A DNA stretch of 64,000 nt from an uncultured Candidatus Actinomarina sp. GTDB taxonomy: Bacteria > Actinomycetota > Acidimicrobiia > Actinomarinales > Actinomarinaceae. Under the pieces are notes generated by a model that was not told the DNA's origin, made no database searches, and worked only from the letters and a program-made list of their open reading frames with translations. The translations under genes and the position numbers were made by a program. Of the stretch, positions 1 through 8,722 are shown piece after piece; within the stretch, counting starts at the first letter, position 1; each line of letters begins with the position of its first letter. Where the stretch lies: the NCBI GenBank assembly GCA_902626065.1, contig CACODT010000001.1, positions 20,986 to 84,985 on the forward strand, read 5' to 3'.

Positions 1-1363
<1,363 letters not shown>

Positions 1364-1410
1364 AAGACGGCGTATGAGCGCTTGCTATAGAATTTTTAAG
1401 AAGTTGATTA

Positions 1411-1528
<118 letters not shown>

Positions 1529-1540
1529 TTTAATGAAGAG

Positions 1541-1566
1541 CCCCTAGGTAACTGGGGGTTTTTCTT
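1541..1566 (+). terminator. Intrinsic terminator of the rRNA operon
   Basis: A stem CCCCTAG / CTGGGG with one T-G wobble and a GTAA tetraloop, followed directly by a T-rich run. It lies 13 nt after the 5S gene. It is the only textbook intrinsic terminator at an operon end that I found in the window. Confidence 0.9.
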
Positions 1567-1572
1567 TATTCT

Positions 1573-1602
1573 TTTACAAACTTTACTCTAAATAACTATG
1601 AT
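1573..1602 (+). promoter_or_regulatory. Predicted promoter, leaderless type
   Basis: A -35-like TTTACA (1573-1578), an 18-nt spacer and a -10-like TATGAT (1597-1602), then exactly 6 nt to the ATG at 1609. Transcription would start at or beside the start codon. There is no Shine-Dalgarno sequence. Confidence 0.55.
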
Positions 1603-1608
1603 GATTTT

Positions 1609-2031
1609 ATGAATGCAGTGAAGATCTTCAAAATATTTTCATACTTAAATGTATTTTTATTACCAACTTGGATAATTACTCCATTATTAGCGACTGAGAC
1701 GACTATTTTTTTTCTAATTTATGAAGGTAACTATTCTGATTTATTTGATTTAACACCTGGAAACAGAAATGGACAATCAATTTTAATATTCTATCCAATG
1801 GTGTTATATTCTATGCCAATTTATTTTCATTTTCAGTATTTACGTTCAAATAACAAATTATACGTTTCAATGCTGTTTCATTTTTGGGTTATTATTCTCG
1901 CTCTAAGAATATTATCAATTATATCAAAAGGGTTTGTTTGGGATTTTTATATGCAGTTTGCATTACCTGTAGAAATAATTTTTCCTTTCATACTTCTTTA
2001 TTTTAAGAGAGAATTTTCAAAAGTTGATTAA
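1609..2031 (+). CDS. Small integral membrane protein, first of a tandem paralogous pair (possibly DUF4345-like)
   Basis: 140 residues with about four hydrophobic segments (near 12-37, 58-75, 82-100 and 108-132). I do not recognise a catalytic motif. Residues 54-132 match the next gene in pattern: NG..., YP..LY, QYLRS.N.LY and R..SII..G...D.Y. The Arg followed by Ser-x2-Gly in the last third recalls DUF4345 membrane proteins, but this is weak. The stop overlaps the next start by one base (TAATG), so the pair is probably co-translated. Start: ATG preceded by a -10-like box at 6 nt and no Shine-Dalgarno. Confidence 0.8.
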   Translation: MNAVKIFKIFSYLNVFLLPTWIITPLLATETTIFFLIYEGNYSDLFDLTPGNRNGQSILIFYPMVLYSMPIYFHFQYLRSNNKLYVSMLFHFWVIILALRILSIISKGFVWDFYMQFALPVEIIFPFILLYFKREFSKVD

Positions 2032-2456
2032 TGTTTAAAATATCTCATAAAATAATTCTCGAAACTATGGTTGTCTTTATATTGATAATTATCAGCATTA
2101 CATCTTTTTATGCTACGTTCCTACCAGATACCAAATTTTTATTTTTTGAAGAAACATACTTAGAGTTACTTGCACTTACAGAGACTGGAGGTAATGGAAA
2201 ACTTAATTTGTTAACATACCCACTTGGTCTTTATTTTATTTGTATTTTTACATGTGTTCAATACTTACGATCAAGGAATATTTTGTATATCAATTTTTTA
2301 ATACTGATATGGTCTGCTGTACTTTTAGCGAGAATAATTTCGATAATACTTAGAGGAGGAATTGTTTTTGATATATATTTTCTCGTTGGTATTTTTCCAG
2401 AATTTATTATTGCTCCGTTCTTCTTTTTTTTAAGAAATAAAGTTTTTAAAACTTAA
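2031..2456 (+). CDS. Small integral membrane protein, second of a tandem paralogous pair
   Basis: 141 residues with about four hydrophobic segments. The shared motifs NG, YP.GLY, QYLRSRN.LY, ARIISII and the C-terminal PEFII.PF show that it arose with its upstream neighbour by duplication; the N-terminal thirds have diverged. The start overlaps the upstream stop by one base. The 3' end lies only 3 bp from the end of the convergent MBL hydrolase gene, with no terminator between. Function unknown; the two proteins may pair in the membrane (inference). Confidence 0.8.
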   Translation: MFKISHKIILETMVVFILIIISITSFYATFLPDTKFLFFEETYLELLALTETGGNGKLNLLTYPLGLYFICIFTCVQYLRSRNILYINFLILIWSAVLLARIISIILRGGIVFDIYFLVGIFPEFIIAPFFFFLRNKVFKT

Positions 2457-2459
2457 TAA

Positions 2460-3374
2460 TTATTGATATTTTAAATAATTCCTTACTCCATTTATTTGCA
2501 TCTCAAAATTGCCATTACCTATATAATTAGAAATAGTTTTATCATCGATATCTAATGATCTATAATTTGCAACTATCCATTCTACGAGTTTATCACTAGC
2601 TTCTTGTTGAGTAAGGTCTGGTAAATTATCAATAAATTGTAACCATAAATCAATGCTTTCTTTTGCATTATTTATGAGCTCATAAGGATTGGTGTGTATT
2701 CCGAAATGTGCAATAGCAACTTGTTTTAACTCAAGTTGTTCAATGTGTTCAAGCGTACTAAATAATACTTCTTTATTAAAATCTGGTGGGGGCAAGTTTG
2801 GTTGAACAAAATTACCATGTGGATAAATTAACCCTAGTGTATCACCCATGAAAATCGTTCCTGAAGTTGCATCATAGAATGAGTAATGATGCTTTGCATG
2901 ACCGGGGCTATATAGTGCTTTTATAATTCTGTTTTTATCAATTTTTATATCCGCCCCATCATTTAGTTTTTTAATTTTCTCTACAGGGATAGGTTTTATT
3001 TCACCCCAGTTTTTTTTAAGCCAATCTTCTGTATAAACATCACTTACAGCTTTCCATAATCTCTCTGGGTTTGGTAAATGTTTCAAACCTAATTCATGTA
3101 CATATACAAAGTTTTCTTTATATTTTTCATTTAAATGACCGATACCACCTACATGATCCAAGTGTAAATGTGTAATGGCTGTTCTTTTTATTTCTTGAAT
3201 TCCAAGGGACTCTAATGCTGAAATTAAATAAGGAAATGAATTTGAAGGACCGACTTCAATAAGAATGGGATCTGATGAATCTATGTAATAACAAGACATT
3301 CTTTGAGGTTTACCTTCCATATGAACATCAATCTGATAAATTTCGTTATCAAACTTTGTTACGTCAGTGTTCAT
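2460..3374 (-). CDS. MBL-fold metallo-hydrolase
   Basis: 304 residues, cytoplasmic, no signal peptide. The complete binuclear metal site of the metallo-beta-lactamase superfamily is visible: HLHLDH at 69-74, a His in SPGHAKHH near 157, an Asp in GDTLG near 177 and a late His in AHFG near 223. The spacing is like that of glyoxalase II and related hydrolases, but the substrate cannot be told. The last 70 residues are helical and not part of the core fold. The gene is divergent from the GGT-like gene across only 35 bp. Confidence 0.88.
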   Translation of the reverse strand: MNTDVTKFDNEIYQIDVHMEGKPQRMSCYYIDSSDPILIEVGPSNSFPYLISALESLGIQEIKRTAITHLHLDHVGGIGHLNEKYKENFVYVHELGLKHLPNPERLWKAVSDVYTEDWLKKNWGEIKPIPVEKIKKLNDGADIKIDKNRIIKALYSPGHAKHHYSFYDATSGTIFMGDTLGLIYPHGNFVQPNLPPPDFNKEVLFSTLEHIEQLELKQVAIAHFGIHTNPYELINNAKESIDLWLQFIDNLPDLTQQEASDKLVEWIVANYRSLDIDDKTISNYIGNGNFEMQINGVRNYLKYQ

Positions 3375-3398
3375 ATATACATTTTTGCATACAAAAGT

Positions 3399-3404
3399 TA
3401 TAAA
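3399..3404 (+). promoter_or_regulatory. -10-like box for the GGT-like gene
   Basis: TATAAA, 5 nt before the ATG at 3410, within a 35-bp divergent intergenic region. Suggests a leaderless mRNA. No clear -35 at standard spacing was found. Confidence 0.4.
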
Positions 3405-3409
3405 CTACA

Positions 3410-4849
3410 ATGTTTACAGTGAATGTTTCATTAGCAAGTACAGCAGAATATAGTTTAAAAGCAGCTGAATCAATAGAAGATTTAAATCCCAATGCTGCTG
3501 ATATTTTGATAACAAGTGTAATCACGTCAATGGTTACTGACCTCGGTGTCGTTGCTCCAACTGCTTCGGGGCTTTTAACTTATTATGATGGTGATAACAA
3601 TTCAACACATACAGTAGATGGTTATTTTGTAGCTCCAAAAAGGTTTGATGGAAATGATCATGATGAACATAGAATTTCAATGACCTATGGTGGCCATGTT
3701 GAAACATGTAAAGGAGCGAATACCTTTGCTGTTCCAGGTATTTATAAGATTCTTAACTTAATTTTCAACAGATATGCATCTCTACCTTTAGATAAATTGT
3801 TAGAGTTTCCAATAAAAACTGCCAAAGATGGTTTTAAATTAACCCAACCAACAAAAGATTATTTTATTCATTCATTAGAACCAATGTTTATGTGGCATGA
3901 TGAATCCAAAATTACATTAGCGAATGTTTATGAAGATCTAGATGGTGGTGTAGTGAAACTTGATAAATTATCTGACACACTCTCTCATATGTCATATGAA
4001 GGTTTCAATGATTTTTATGTTGGTGATATTTCAAAAGCGATAGTTGAAACTTTAAAACTTGAGGGTGGCCATGCTACTGAAGATGATTTTACAGATTATT
4101 ACTTAATTGAAGATAATAAGTTTGAATATCAATACAAAAATCTAAAATTAACAGGTCATTCTGGTCCCTCAATCGGTGGGTTAATGGTACTAAAGTATTT
4201 AAATGCGTTATCTATAGAATCTGAAAATATAGAAGATACCCTTAGAAATATATATTTGGATAGACAAAATAATTATGAGTTTTTTGGTAATCGAGGAGAT
4301 TTAATTAACAATGAGATATCTAAAATTTCTAAATCTTCATCTACAATCCAAGTAAATACATCTGATAAAAATAATTTTCATTTTTCAATTACGTTTTCTA
4401 GTGGTTATGGATCTGGTGTTTTATGTAAAAATACAGGAATGTACTTTAATAACTCTTTAGGAGAAATTGAGCTTAATCCACAGGGTTTTCTTGGAGATAC
4501 AAAAGGAGATAGACTGATATCTAACATGAGTCCATTAATTATTGAATCAGAAGTTGGTGTCAGTACTATAGGTTCACCTGGAGCTGACAGAATAAGCTCT
4601 GCTATAGCGCAAGTTTTAAGTAACTATACAAATGGTAAAACATGGAAAGAAGCAATAGATATGCCAAGATTTCATGTAAATGCTGATGGAGGAGTAAGAG
4701 CAGAGCCAGGATATGAACATATCAACGAGCATACAACTATAACAGATGAATTTGATATGTATTTTGGTGGTGTATGTGTGACCGGAAGCAATGATGAAAT
4801 ATTTAGTTTTGGAGACAAAAGAAGGGGGAATACCTCTTGGAAATGTTAG
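3410..4849 (+). CDS. Gamma-glutamyltransferase family protein, divergent active site
   Basis: 479 residues, shorter than the usual 520-580, with no signal peptide, so probably cytoplasmic. The family order is recognisable: NAAD...LGVVAPTASG near the N-terminus, GPSIGG near 252, NFHFSIT.SSGYGSGV near 322-337, NNSLGE, the SNMSP motif near 370 and GSPGADRI near 390. The canonical TTHxS nucleophile region reads SSSTIQVNTS, so the catalytic Thr that cleaves the precursor cannot be assigned with confidence. The LNTTFG stretch and the substrate-binding NNQMDD are also altered. It may be a true gamma-glutamyl hydrolase/transferase or a non-cleaved relative. It overlaps SURF1 by 13 bp. Confidence 0.82.
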   Translation: MFTVNVSLASTAEYSLKAAESIEDLNPNAADILITSVITSMVTDLGVVAPTASGLLTYYDGDNNSTHTVDGYFVAPKRFDGNDHDEHRISMTYGGHVETCKGANTFAVPGIYKILNLIFNRYASLPLDKLLEFPIKTAKDGFKLTQPTKDYFIHSLEPMFMWHDESKITLANVYEDLDGGVVKLDKLSDTLSHMSYEGFNDFYVGDISKAIVETLKLEGGHATEDDFTDYYLIEDNKFEYQYKNLKLTGHSGPSIGGLMVLKYLNALSIESENIEDTLRNIYLDRQNNYEFFGNRGDLINNEISKISKSSSTIQVNTSDKNNFHFSITFSSGYGSGVLCKNTGMYFNNSLGEIELNPQGFLGDTKGDRLISNMSPLIIESEVGVSTIGSPGADRISSAIAQVLSNYTNGKTWKEAIDMPRFHVNADGGVRAEPGYEHINEHTTITDEFDMYFGGVCVTGSNDEIFSFGDKRRGNTSWKC

Positions 4850-5538
4850 AAAAACTTCCTCATAAAAATCTTTTTTACTTAGGGTTTATAGTTGTATTTA
4901 TCTTTATAGGACTATCATATTGGCAATTATCACGACACCAACAAGACAAACTGATAATGGACTCTATTGAATCTAAAGATCTTATAAATGAAATATATAT
5001 TTCAGATTTATATGATAAAAATAATAATTTTGAAGAATTTACAAAAGTTCAATTAAACGAAAATACAGAGAATTTAAATCTTGTAAGAACTTGGTATTTA
5101 AGGTCACGTGTTCATAATGGAGAAAATGGATACCACCTTGTTAGTCTTTATAAAACAAATTTAGAGCAACATTTATTAATTAATAAAGGCTGGGTTCCTC
5201 TTGAAATAAATACTGATAATATACCCGAATACGAATTTCCATTTTTTAGAGGTAGATTATTAAGTTATGATATTCAAGGTGTTGGTCAAGATGATATACC
5301 AGATTCAGAATATTTATTTAGAATAGATAAATCATTCATAGAGAGTGATACTGGCGTTGTTCTTCCTGATTTCTATATCGTCTTGGTTGATAATTGTGGC
5401 AGTGGGGTAGCGTGTGTAAATTTAGAAGAACCATACGATGCACCACATTTAAGTTATGCATTTCAATGGGCATTCTTTGCTTTATGTCTGACAATTGTTG
5501 TTCTTAGAAAAAATAATATAATTACATGGAAAAAATAA
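4837..5538 (+). CDS. SURF1 family cytochrome c oxidase assembly protein
   Basis: About 233 residues with the SURF1 architecture: an N-terminal membrane helix (12-27) followed by YWQLSRHQQDK, a long extracytoplasmic domain containing GWVP near 118, and a C-terminal membrane helix starting AFQWAFFALC near 208. SURF1 proteins help mature the heme a3-CuB centre of subunit I. The start is ambiguous. A TTG at 4837 lies 6 nt after a GGGGGAA ribosome site and an ATG at 4843 lies 12 nt after it, so I keep the TTG. It overlaps both neighbours by 13 bp, which suggests translational coupling. Confidence 0.9.
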   Translation: MEMLEKLPHKNLFYLGFIVVFIFIGLSYWQLSRHQQDKLIMDSIESKDLINEIYISDLYDKNNNFEEFTKVQLNENTENLNLVRTWYLRSRVHNGENGYHLVSLYKTNLEQHLLINKGWVPLEINTDNIPEYEFPFFRGRLLSYDIQGVGQDDIPDSEYLFRIDKSFIESDTGVVLPDFYIVLVDNCGSGVACVNLEEPYDAPHLSYAFQWAFFALCLTIVVLRKNNIITWKK

Positions 5539-6419
5539 ATTTAAATAATATCTCACTATCTTATGAAACTAGTGGTCAGGGTAACGATGTTTTGTTACTT
5601 CATGGATTTCCATCAAATATGTACATGTGGAATGAAATTAAAAAAATATTAACTGAAACTGGGTTCAGAGTTACTATTGTAGAACAAAGAGGGTATCCAC
5701 TATCAAGGCTAGATAAATTTAATGTTAAATCTTTTAATATTGATGAATTATCAAAAGATATTGAAGGGTTAATAAAAAAGTTGAATCTTGATCAAAACTT
5801 AACAATTGTTGGTCATGATTGGGGATCTATAGTTGCATGGGCAGTAGTTTCAAGAGAAAATATTAAGATTAAAAAATTAGTATCAATATGCGGTGGTACT
5901 GAATTTCCAACATCGAATATTTATAATAATTTAACATATAAAGAGAAGCCTCATTATATTTCATCATTTCAAAATGTAAAAACATCAGCAGAAATTATTA
6001 ATAGAAATCTAGAGTCTTTCTTTAGATCTGCATACAGGCAGAATAATCAATTAGGGGAGAATATAGATCTCTCACTAGAAAACATATTTATAAATAACTT
6101 ATCTGAAAGTTGTGTCATGAATGAAGATGAGATAATTTCTTTAATTGAACACTTTAATGACTTTTCACTTGATCAAACTATTGCATGGTATGCGAATATA
6201 GATTTAAACTCAGAGCTTAGCTCAGATTGGAGGAAGGTTGTAACAACTCCAGTACATTTTATTTTTGGTGAAATTGATGCAGCTGTAAAATTAAATGAAA
6301 AAATGCGAGAAAGGCTTATGTCTAGTGGAGCAAATGTTAAGATTACAGAGATACCTGGTGCAGGACATTGGCTACCAATTACCCACAAGGAGAGTGTTTT
6401 AAGGGAGATATATGCATAA
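5526..6419 (+). CDS. Alpha/beta hydrolase, Asp-nucleophile type (epoxide hydrolase/haloalkane dehalogenase-like)
   Basis: 297 residues. The oxyanion motif HGFP lies near 26-29. The nucleophile elbow GHDWGS near 96-101 carries Asp instead of Ser, as in epoxide hydrolases and haloalkane dehalogenases. An acid in FGEIDAA near 250 and the catalytic His in GAGHWLP near 281 complete the triad. A lid domain lies between about 125 and 225. Substrate unknown. The gene overlaps the end of SURF1 by 13 bp and is probably in the same transcript. Confidence 0.88.
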   Translation: MEKINLNNISLSYETSGQGNDVLLLHGFPSNMYMWNEIKKILTETGFRVTIVEQRGYPLSRLDKFNVKSFNIDELSKDIEGLIKKLNLDQNLTIVGHDWGSIVAWAVVSRENIKIKKLVSICGGTEFPTSNIYNNLTYKEKPHYISSFQNVKTSAEIINRNLESFFRSAYRQNNQLGENIDLSLENIFINNLSESCVMNEDEIISLIEHFNDFSLDQTIAWYANIDLNSELSSDWRKVVTTPVHFIFGEIDAAVKLNEKMRERLMSSGANVKITEIPGAGHWLPITHKESVLREIYA

Positions 6420-6449
6420 TTCATCATTTTCCATTTGTCCTATAATATA

Positions 6450-6458
6450 TATTATGTT
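6450..6458 (+). promoter_or_regulatory. -10-like region for adenosine deaminase
   Basis: Overlapping hexamers TATTAT (6450-6455) and TATGTT (6453-6458) end 8 and 5 nt before the ATG at 6464. There is no Shine-Dalgarno sequence, so a leaderless or near-leaderless mRNA is likely. Confidence 0.4.
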
Positions 6459-6463
6459 GCGTA

Positions 6464-7414
6464 ATGAATAAAGCTGTTTTACATGATCATTTAGATGGCG
6501 GCTTAAGGGCAAATACAGCAAAAGATCTGGCGATTAAAGATAACTACAAGCCTTTATTAGAGGTAGAGGATATTGAAACTTTTTTTAATAGAGAATCTTC
6601 TGAATCATTAGAAGACTATCTCGAAGCTTTTGTCCATACAACTGCATTGATGACTAAATATGAAAATCTTGAAAGAATAGCGTTTGAGGCTGCGGAAGAT
6701 ATGCATCAACATGGGATTACTCACTATGAAAGTAGATATGCTCCCCTGTATTCAGTAAATGATTCAATGACACCTGAAAACGTTATTGATGCAATTAACT
6801 CTGGATTTAAACAAGCTGAAAATATATACGGTATAAAGTCTGGTCTAATACTCTGCGGTATGAGGAATGATATTCAAAATGTTAAATTAGTGTCTGAAAT
6901 TGCTATTGAATTTAAGGATAAGATTATAGGTTTTGACATTGCGGGTCCAGAACTTAATTACTTGCCATCATTATTTGCCAACGAATTTAAAAAACTCCAA
7001 GAAAATAATGTCAATTTAACTATTCATGCAGGTGAAGGTGATGGAGTAAATTCTATTCAAGATGCATTAGATAATGGAGCGAAAAGAATAGGCCATGGTG
7101 TTAGGATAATTGAAGATATAGACCTTAAAACAGGCAAATTTGGCTCAACAGCAACATATATTCTTGAAAATCAAATACCGTTGGAAATATGTATAACATC
7201 AAATATTCATACAAATATGTTTAATGATTTCACTGATCATCCAATAAAAAAATTAATAGACTTTAATTTTGCCATCAGTTTAAATACGGATAACAGACTT
7301 ATGAGTAATACAAATATTAAAAAGGAATCAAGTATTGCTAAAAATTTAAATATAGAAAACGTAGATAATTTGTTGGAAGTGTCAGCTAGCTATAGTTTCC
7401 TGAATAATTATTGA
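6464..7414 (+). CDS. add: Adenosine deaminase
   Basis: 316 residues, somewhat shorter than the usual 335-365. Deaminates adenosine and deoxyadenosine to inosine compounds, part of purine salvage in the cytoplasm. The zinc and catalytic residues are present: LHDHLDG (His7, His9), HAGEGDG at about 188-194, RIGHGVR with a zinc-site His near 211 and SLNTDNRL near 278. The variant TDNRLMS is, to my knowledge, the form seen in actinobacterial enzymes. The C-terminus is trimmed and overlaps the convergent gene by 33 bp. Confidence 0.95.
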   Translation: MNKAVLHDHLDGGLRANTAKDLAIKDNYKPLLEVEDIETFFNRESSESLEDYLEAFVHTTALMTKYENLERIAFEAAEDMHQHGITHYESRYAPLYSVNDSMTPENVIDAINSGFKQAENIYGIKSGLILCGMRNDIQNVKLVSEIAIEFKDKIIGFDIAGPELNYLPSLFANEFKKLQENNVNLTIHAGEGDGVNSIQDALDNGAKRIGHGVRIIEDIDLKTGKFGSTATYILENQIPLEICITSNIHTNMFNDFTDHPIKKLIDFNFAISLNTDNRLMSNTNIKKESSIAKNLNIENVDNLLEVSASYSFLNNY

Positions 7415-7714
7415 ATTTTTTTTAGTCAATATATTGTAAAAATCTTGTTCATTAAATAATTTAAAATTAAGATTTGGATAGAGCTTTTTAGCTAATTTTA
7501 TTTTTTTTCTTTTTTTTGTAATTAAGTTTTGATTCATTGTTGTTATTTCTACAAATAAATCAAGTGCTGGTAAGTAAAAGTCAGGAGTAAACATTTTTTT
7601 TATCGAACCACTACCCCACTCCAAAGGGAAGCTTATAGGTTCATAAATCCACTCAATATCAAACAAATCTAAATGTTCTGAGAAAATTTTTTCAGAAGGA
7701 TGAGCAAATTTCAT
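7382..7714 (-). CDS. Small hypothetical protein, possible PD-(D/E)xK-type nuclease fold
   Basis: 110 residues. A segment FTPDFYLPALDLFVEIT near 40-57, followed by a Lys-rich helix and a final strand before NEQDF, resembles the Asp...Glu-x-Lys core of small restriction-endonuclease-like proteins. The usual Lys after the Glu is Thr here, so activity is uncertain. Its ATG overlaps the stop of the MerR gene by 4 bp, so it is the last gene of that transcription unit. It is convergent with and overlaps add by 33 bp. Confidence 0.7.
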   Translation of the reverse strand: MKFAHPSEKIFSEHLDLFDIEWIYEPISFPLEWGSGSIKKMFTPDFYLPALDLFVEITTMNQNLITKKRKKIKLAKKLYPNLNFKLFNEQDFYNILTKKNSIIIQETIAS

Positions 7715-8154
7715 GCATTTGTTGCAGAAATTTTTTCTGGATATAAAGAATGAATTTCTGCTTCCGTTTCAGTGTGAATTGGCCCTAGTGAAATGCCAAA
7801 GACAGCTTGTCCCTGCTTAATAAGATCTAACATTTCATTGTTATTTGTTATTACATATATTGATTTTCCATCAGAAAATATTGACACATCTGATAGATTA
7901 ATATTTTGTCCTAATATTTTTTTTATATTTTTAAGTGCTATTCTTATTTTTTGAAGACTAACACCTGCTTCTCTAAGCTTATTTACTAATTTGATTTTTA
8001 TAATATCTTGAAATGAGTAAATTCTATGATAACCAGATCCTTTAATATTCCTAATTGATGCATCAACAAGAGATGTTGTTGTCCAGTGATCTAGTTGTCT
8101 ATACGATATACCTGTAATTTTACAAACTTCTGGACCTGTATAACCCTGTTGCAT
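7711..8154 (-). CDS. MerR-family transcriptional regulator
   Basis: 147 residues. An N-terminal winged helix-turn-helix (about 5-70: VCKITGISYRQLDHW, then GSGYHRIYSFQDI) is followed by a helix and a small C-terminal domain. The position next to DUF151, ftsR and garA matches a conserved actinobacterial cluster (Rv1827-Rv1830 in M. tuberculosis), where the second MerR protein lies beside DUF151. Start: ATG with a -10-like box 6 nt upstream. No Cys-rich metal site is seen. Confidence 0.9.
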   Translation of the reverse strand: MQQGYTGPEVCKITGISYRQLDHWTTTSLVDASIRNIKGSGYHRIYSFQDIIKIKLVNKLREAGVSLQKIRIALKNIKKILGQNINLSDVSIFSDGKSIYVITNNNEMLDLIKQGQAVFGISLGPIHTETEAEIHSLYPEKISATNA

Positions 8155-8160
8155 AAGGTA

Positions 8161-8188
8161 AATCTACTAGCTATAAATTTATAATCAA
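8161..8188 (-). promoter_or_regulatory. Predicted promoter for the MerR gene, leaderless type
   Basis: Reading the minus strand: TTGATT (8188-8183), a 16-nt spacer, TAGATT (8166-8161), then 6 nt to the ATG at 8154. No Shine-Dalgarno sequence. Confidence 0.55.
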
Positions 8189-8192
8189 GGTT

Positions 8193-8672
8193 TTATGAAA
8201 AATCCTCAGGCTTAATATTCTCAATAAAACTCTTAAATTCCTCTATTTCATTGGATTTATCATGAATTAAATCAATTGAATTATTAAAAAAAAGATCTTC
8301 ATTAACTGAAATAATAGTATCTGCTCTTAAAGCTAAAGCTATAGCATCGCTAGGTCTTGCAGATAGTGATACTTTACCTTGATCTCCAATAATTATAATT
8401 TCAGCGTAATAAGTATTATCTTGTAGATCCGAAATTACAACCTCAGCTATAGTTCCATTTAGAGATTCAATAATATCGATAATTAGATCATGTGTTTGAG
8501 GTCTTGGATGTTTTATACCCTCTTGAGCATATGCTATAGAAACTGCTTCAATAGTACCTATCCAAATAGGTAATACTTTTTGTGTAGATGGATCGAGAAG
8601 AAGCATTATTGGAGTTTCAGTATTTTCTTCTAATCTAATACTATTAACTTCGACATTTATATTTTTTCTCAT
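8193..8672 (-). CDS. DUF151 bifunctional nuclease-domain protein
   Basis: 159 residues, the usual size for this family. Typical DUF151 features: LLLDPSTQKVLPIWIG near 25-40, an Ala-rich helix after EAVSIA, RPQTHDL near 57, and SARPSDAIALALRAD near 102-116. Family members have been described as combined DNase/RNase enzymes, and a homologue sits beside MerR genes in mycobacteria. Start chosen at the ATG, which has TATTCT 6 nt upstream. Confidence 0.92.
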   Translation of the reverse strand: MRKNINVEVNSIRLEENTETPIMLLLDPSTQKVLPIWIGTIEAVSIAYAQEGIKHPRPQTHDLIIDIIESLNGTIAEVVISDLQDNTYYAEIIIIGDQGKVSLSARPSDAIALALRADTIISVNEDLFFNNSIDLIHDKSNEIEEFKSFIENIKPEDFS

Positions 8673-8678
8673 ACTTTA

Positions 8679-8684
8679 AGAATA
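8679..8684 (-). promoter_or_regulatory. -10-like box for the DUF151 gene
   Basis: TATTCT on the minus strand, 6 nt before the ATG at 8672. Predicts a leaderless mRNA. No -35 of note was found. Confidence 0.45.
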
Positions 8685-8722
8685 GAATGATATTTAAGGT
8701 TATTAAAAACAAATATTATTTT

